Shown here: in pieces, positions 63,893 through 64,000 of the stretch
Numbering within the stretch: position 1 is the stretch's first letter
How the letters are laid out: every line of letters begins with the position of its first letter
Assembly (NCBI GenBank): GCA_030710605.1
Contig: CP092886.1
Coordinates: 164,589,302 to 164,653,301 of the forward strand
Reading direction: 5' to 3'
Origin: Cordylochernes scorpioides
Lineage: Eukaryota > Arthropoda > Arachnida > Pseudoscorpiones > Chernetidae
DNA length: 64,000 nucleotides
Notes under the pieces: generated by a model
The model's database searches: none
What the model saw: the letters and a program-made list of their open reading frames with translations, nothing else
Told to the model about the DNA's origin: nothing
Program-made: the position numbers and the translations under genes

Positions 63893-64000
63893 TAAATAGA
63901 ATTAACTATTCAGAGAGTTATTATATACATTTTGTAAACTAGAAAAAAAAAGTGAATCCGTAGGTTTCGGCCCTTAACTCATTGCATTCTCAGCTAGAAC

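Overview
The window looks like AT-rich, repeat-saturated nuclear DNA from an invertebrate animal. Evidence for this: eukaryotic mobile elements (Ty3/gypsy LTR element, Tc1/mariner, Helitron, LINE and Penelope-like fragments, tRNA-derived SINE heads), long TA and CA microsatellites, several satellite arrays, and no bacterial gene organisation. I cannot name the species. No host protein-coding gene is secure. The best hints are an exon-like stretch at 4043-4199 (minus) and a TATA-box/pyrimidine-rich start region at 1472-1570.

The most notable content is a set of short non-coding mobile elements carrying hammerhead self-cleaving ribozymes. One family (here 'A', monomer about 350 bp) has consensus-grade or near-consensus hammerheads at 5.06, 7.97, 57.07, 57.35, 57.70, 58.02 and 58.37 kb, and a decayed one at 61.9 kb. 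At 57.2-58.6 kb the monomers lie head-to-tail, two on the minus strand followed by two on the plus strand. This is the organisation expected of retrozyme-type elements that spread through self-cleaved circular RNA. A second family ('B', 20.25 and 41.15 kb) has a different sequence but the same ribozyme fold. Further families (C, D, E, F) carry hammerhead-like or permuted cores, some with compensatory helix changes. A Penelope-like endonuclease fragment at 43.1 kb fits the known link between Penelope-like elements and hammerheads.

Layout. 0-5 kb: mariner relic, non-autonomous Helitron (918-1465), two Tc1-type MITEs, possible exon. 5-10.8 kb: foldbacks and family A, E and F elements. 11.4-12.6 kb: 106-bp satellite. 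12.8-20.4 kb: family F/E/A elements, LINE fragments, a foldback SINE with target duplications, a Helitron inserted in a family E element, and family B. 22.2-23.4 kb: 66-bp satellite. 24458-29261: an intact-looking Ty3/gypsy element with identical 171-bp LTRs. 29277-34122: a Helitron containing a dimeric tandem repeat and an inverted Helitron copy with a helicase relic. 34-44 kb: GC-rich island, 129-bp satellite, 750-bp palindrome, LINE endonuclease relic, family F/B elements, Penelope fragment. 44.9-46.3 kb: a complete but inactivated Tc1 transposon. 46-54 kb: solo LTR, LINE 3' ends, palindrome, 62-bp satellite, MITEs. 54.9-56.2 kb: decayed DD37D mariner-like element. 56.9-62 kb: the hammerhead array, two foldback SINEs (one with a foldable tRNA-like head) and a relic family A unit split by a SINE. 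63.5-63.9 kb: LTR-like sequence.

Almost everything here is parasitic DNA. The autonomous types present as intact or broken copies (gypsy, Tc1/mariner, Helitron, LINE, Penelope) could have moved the many small non-autonomous elements. All calls come from reading the sequence; no database search was possible.
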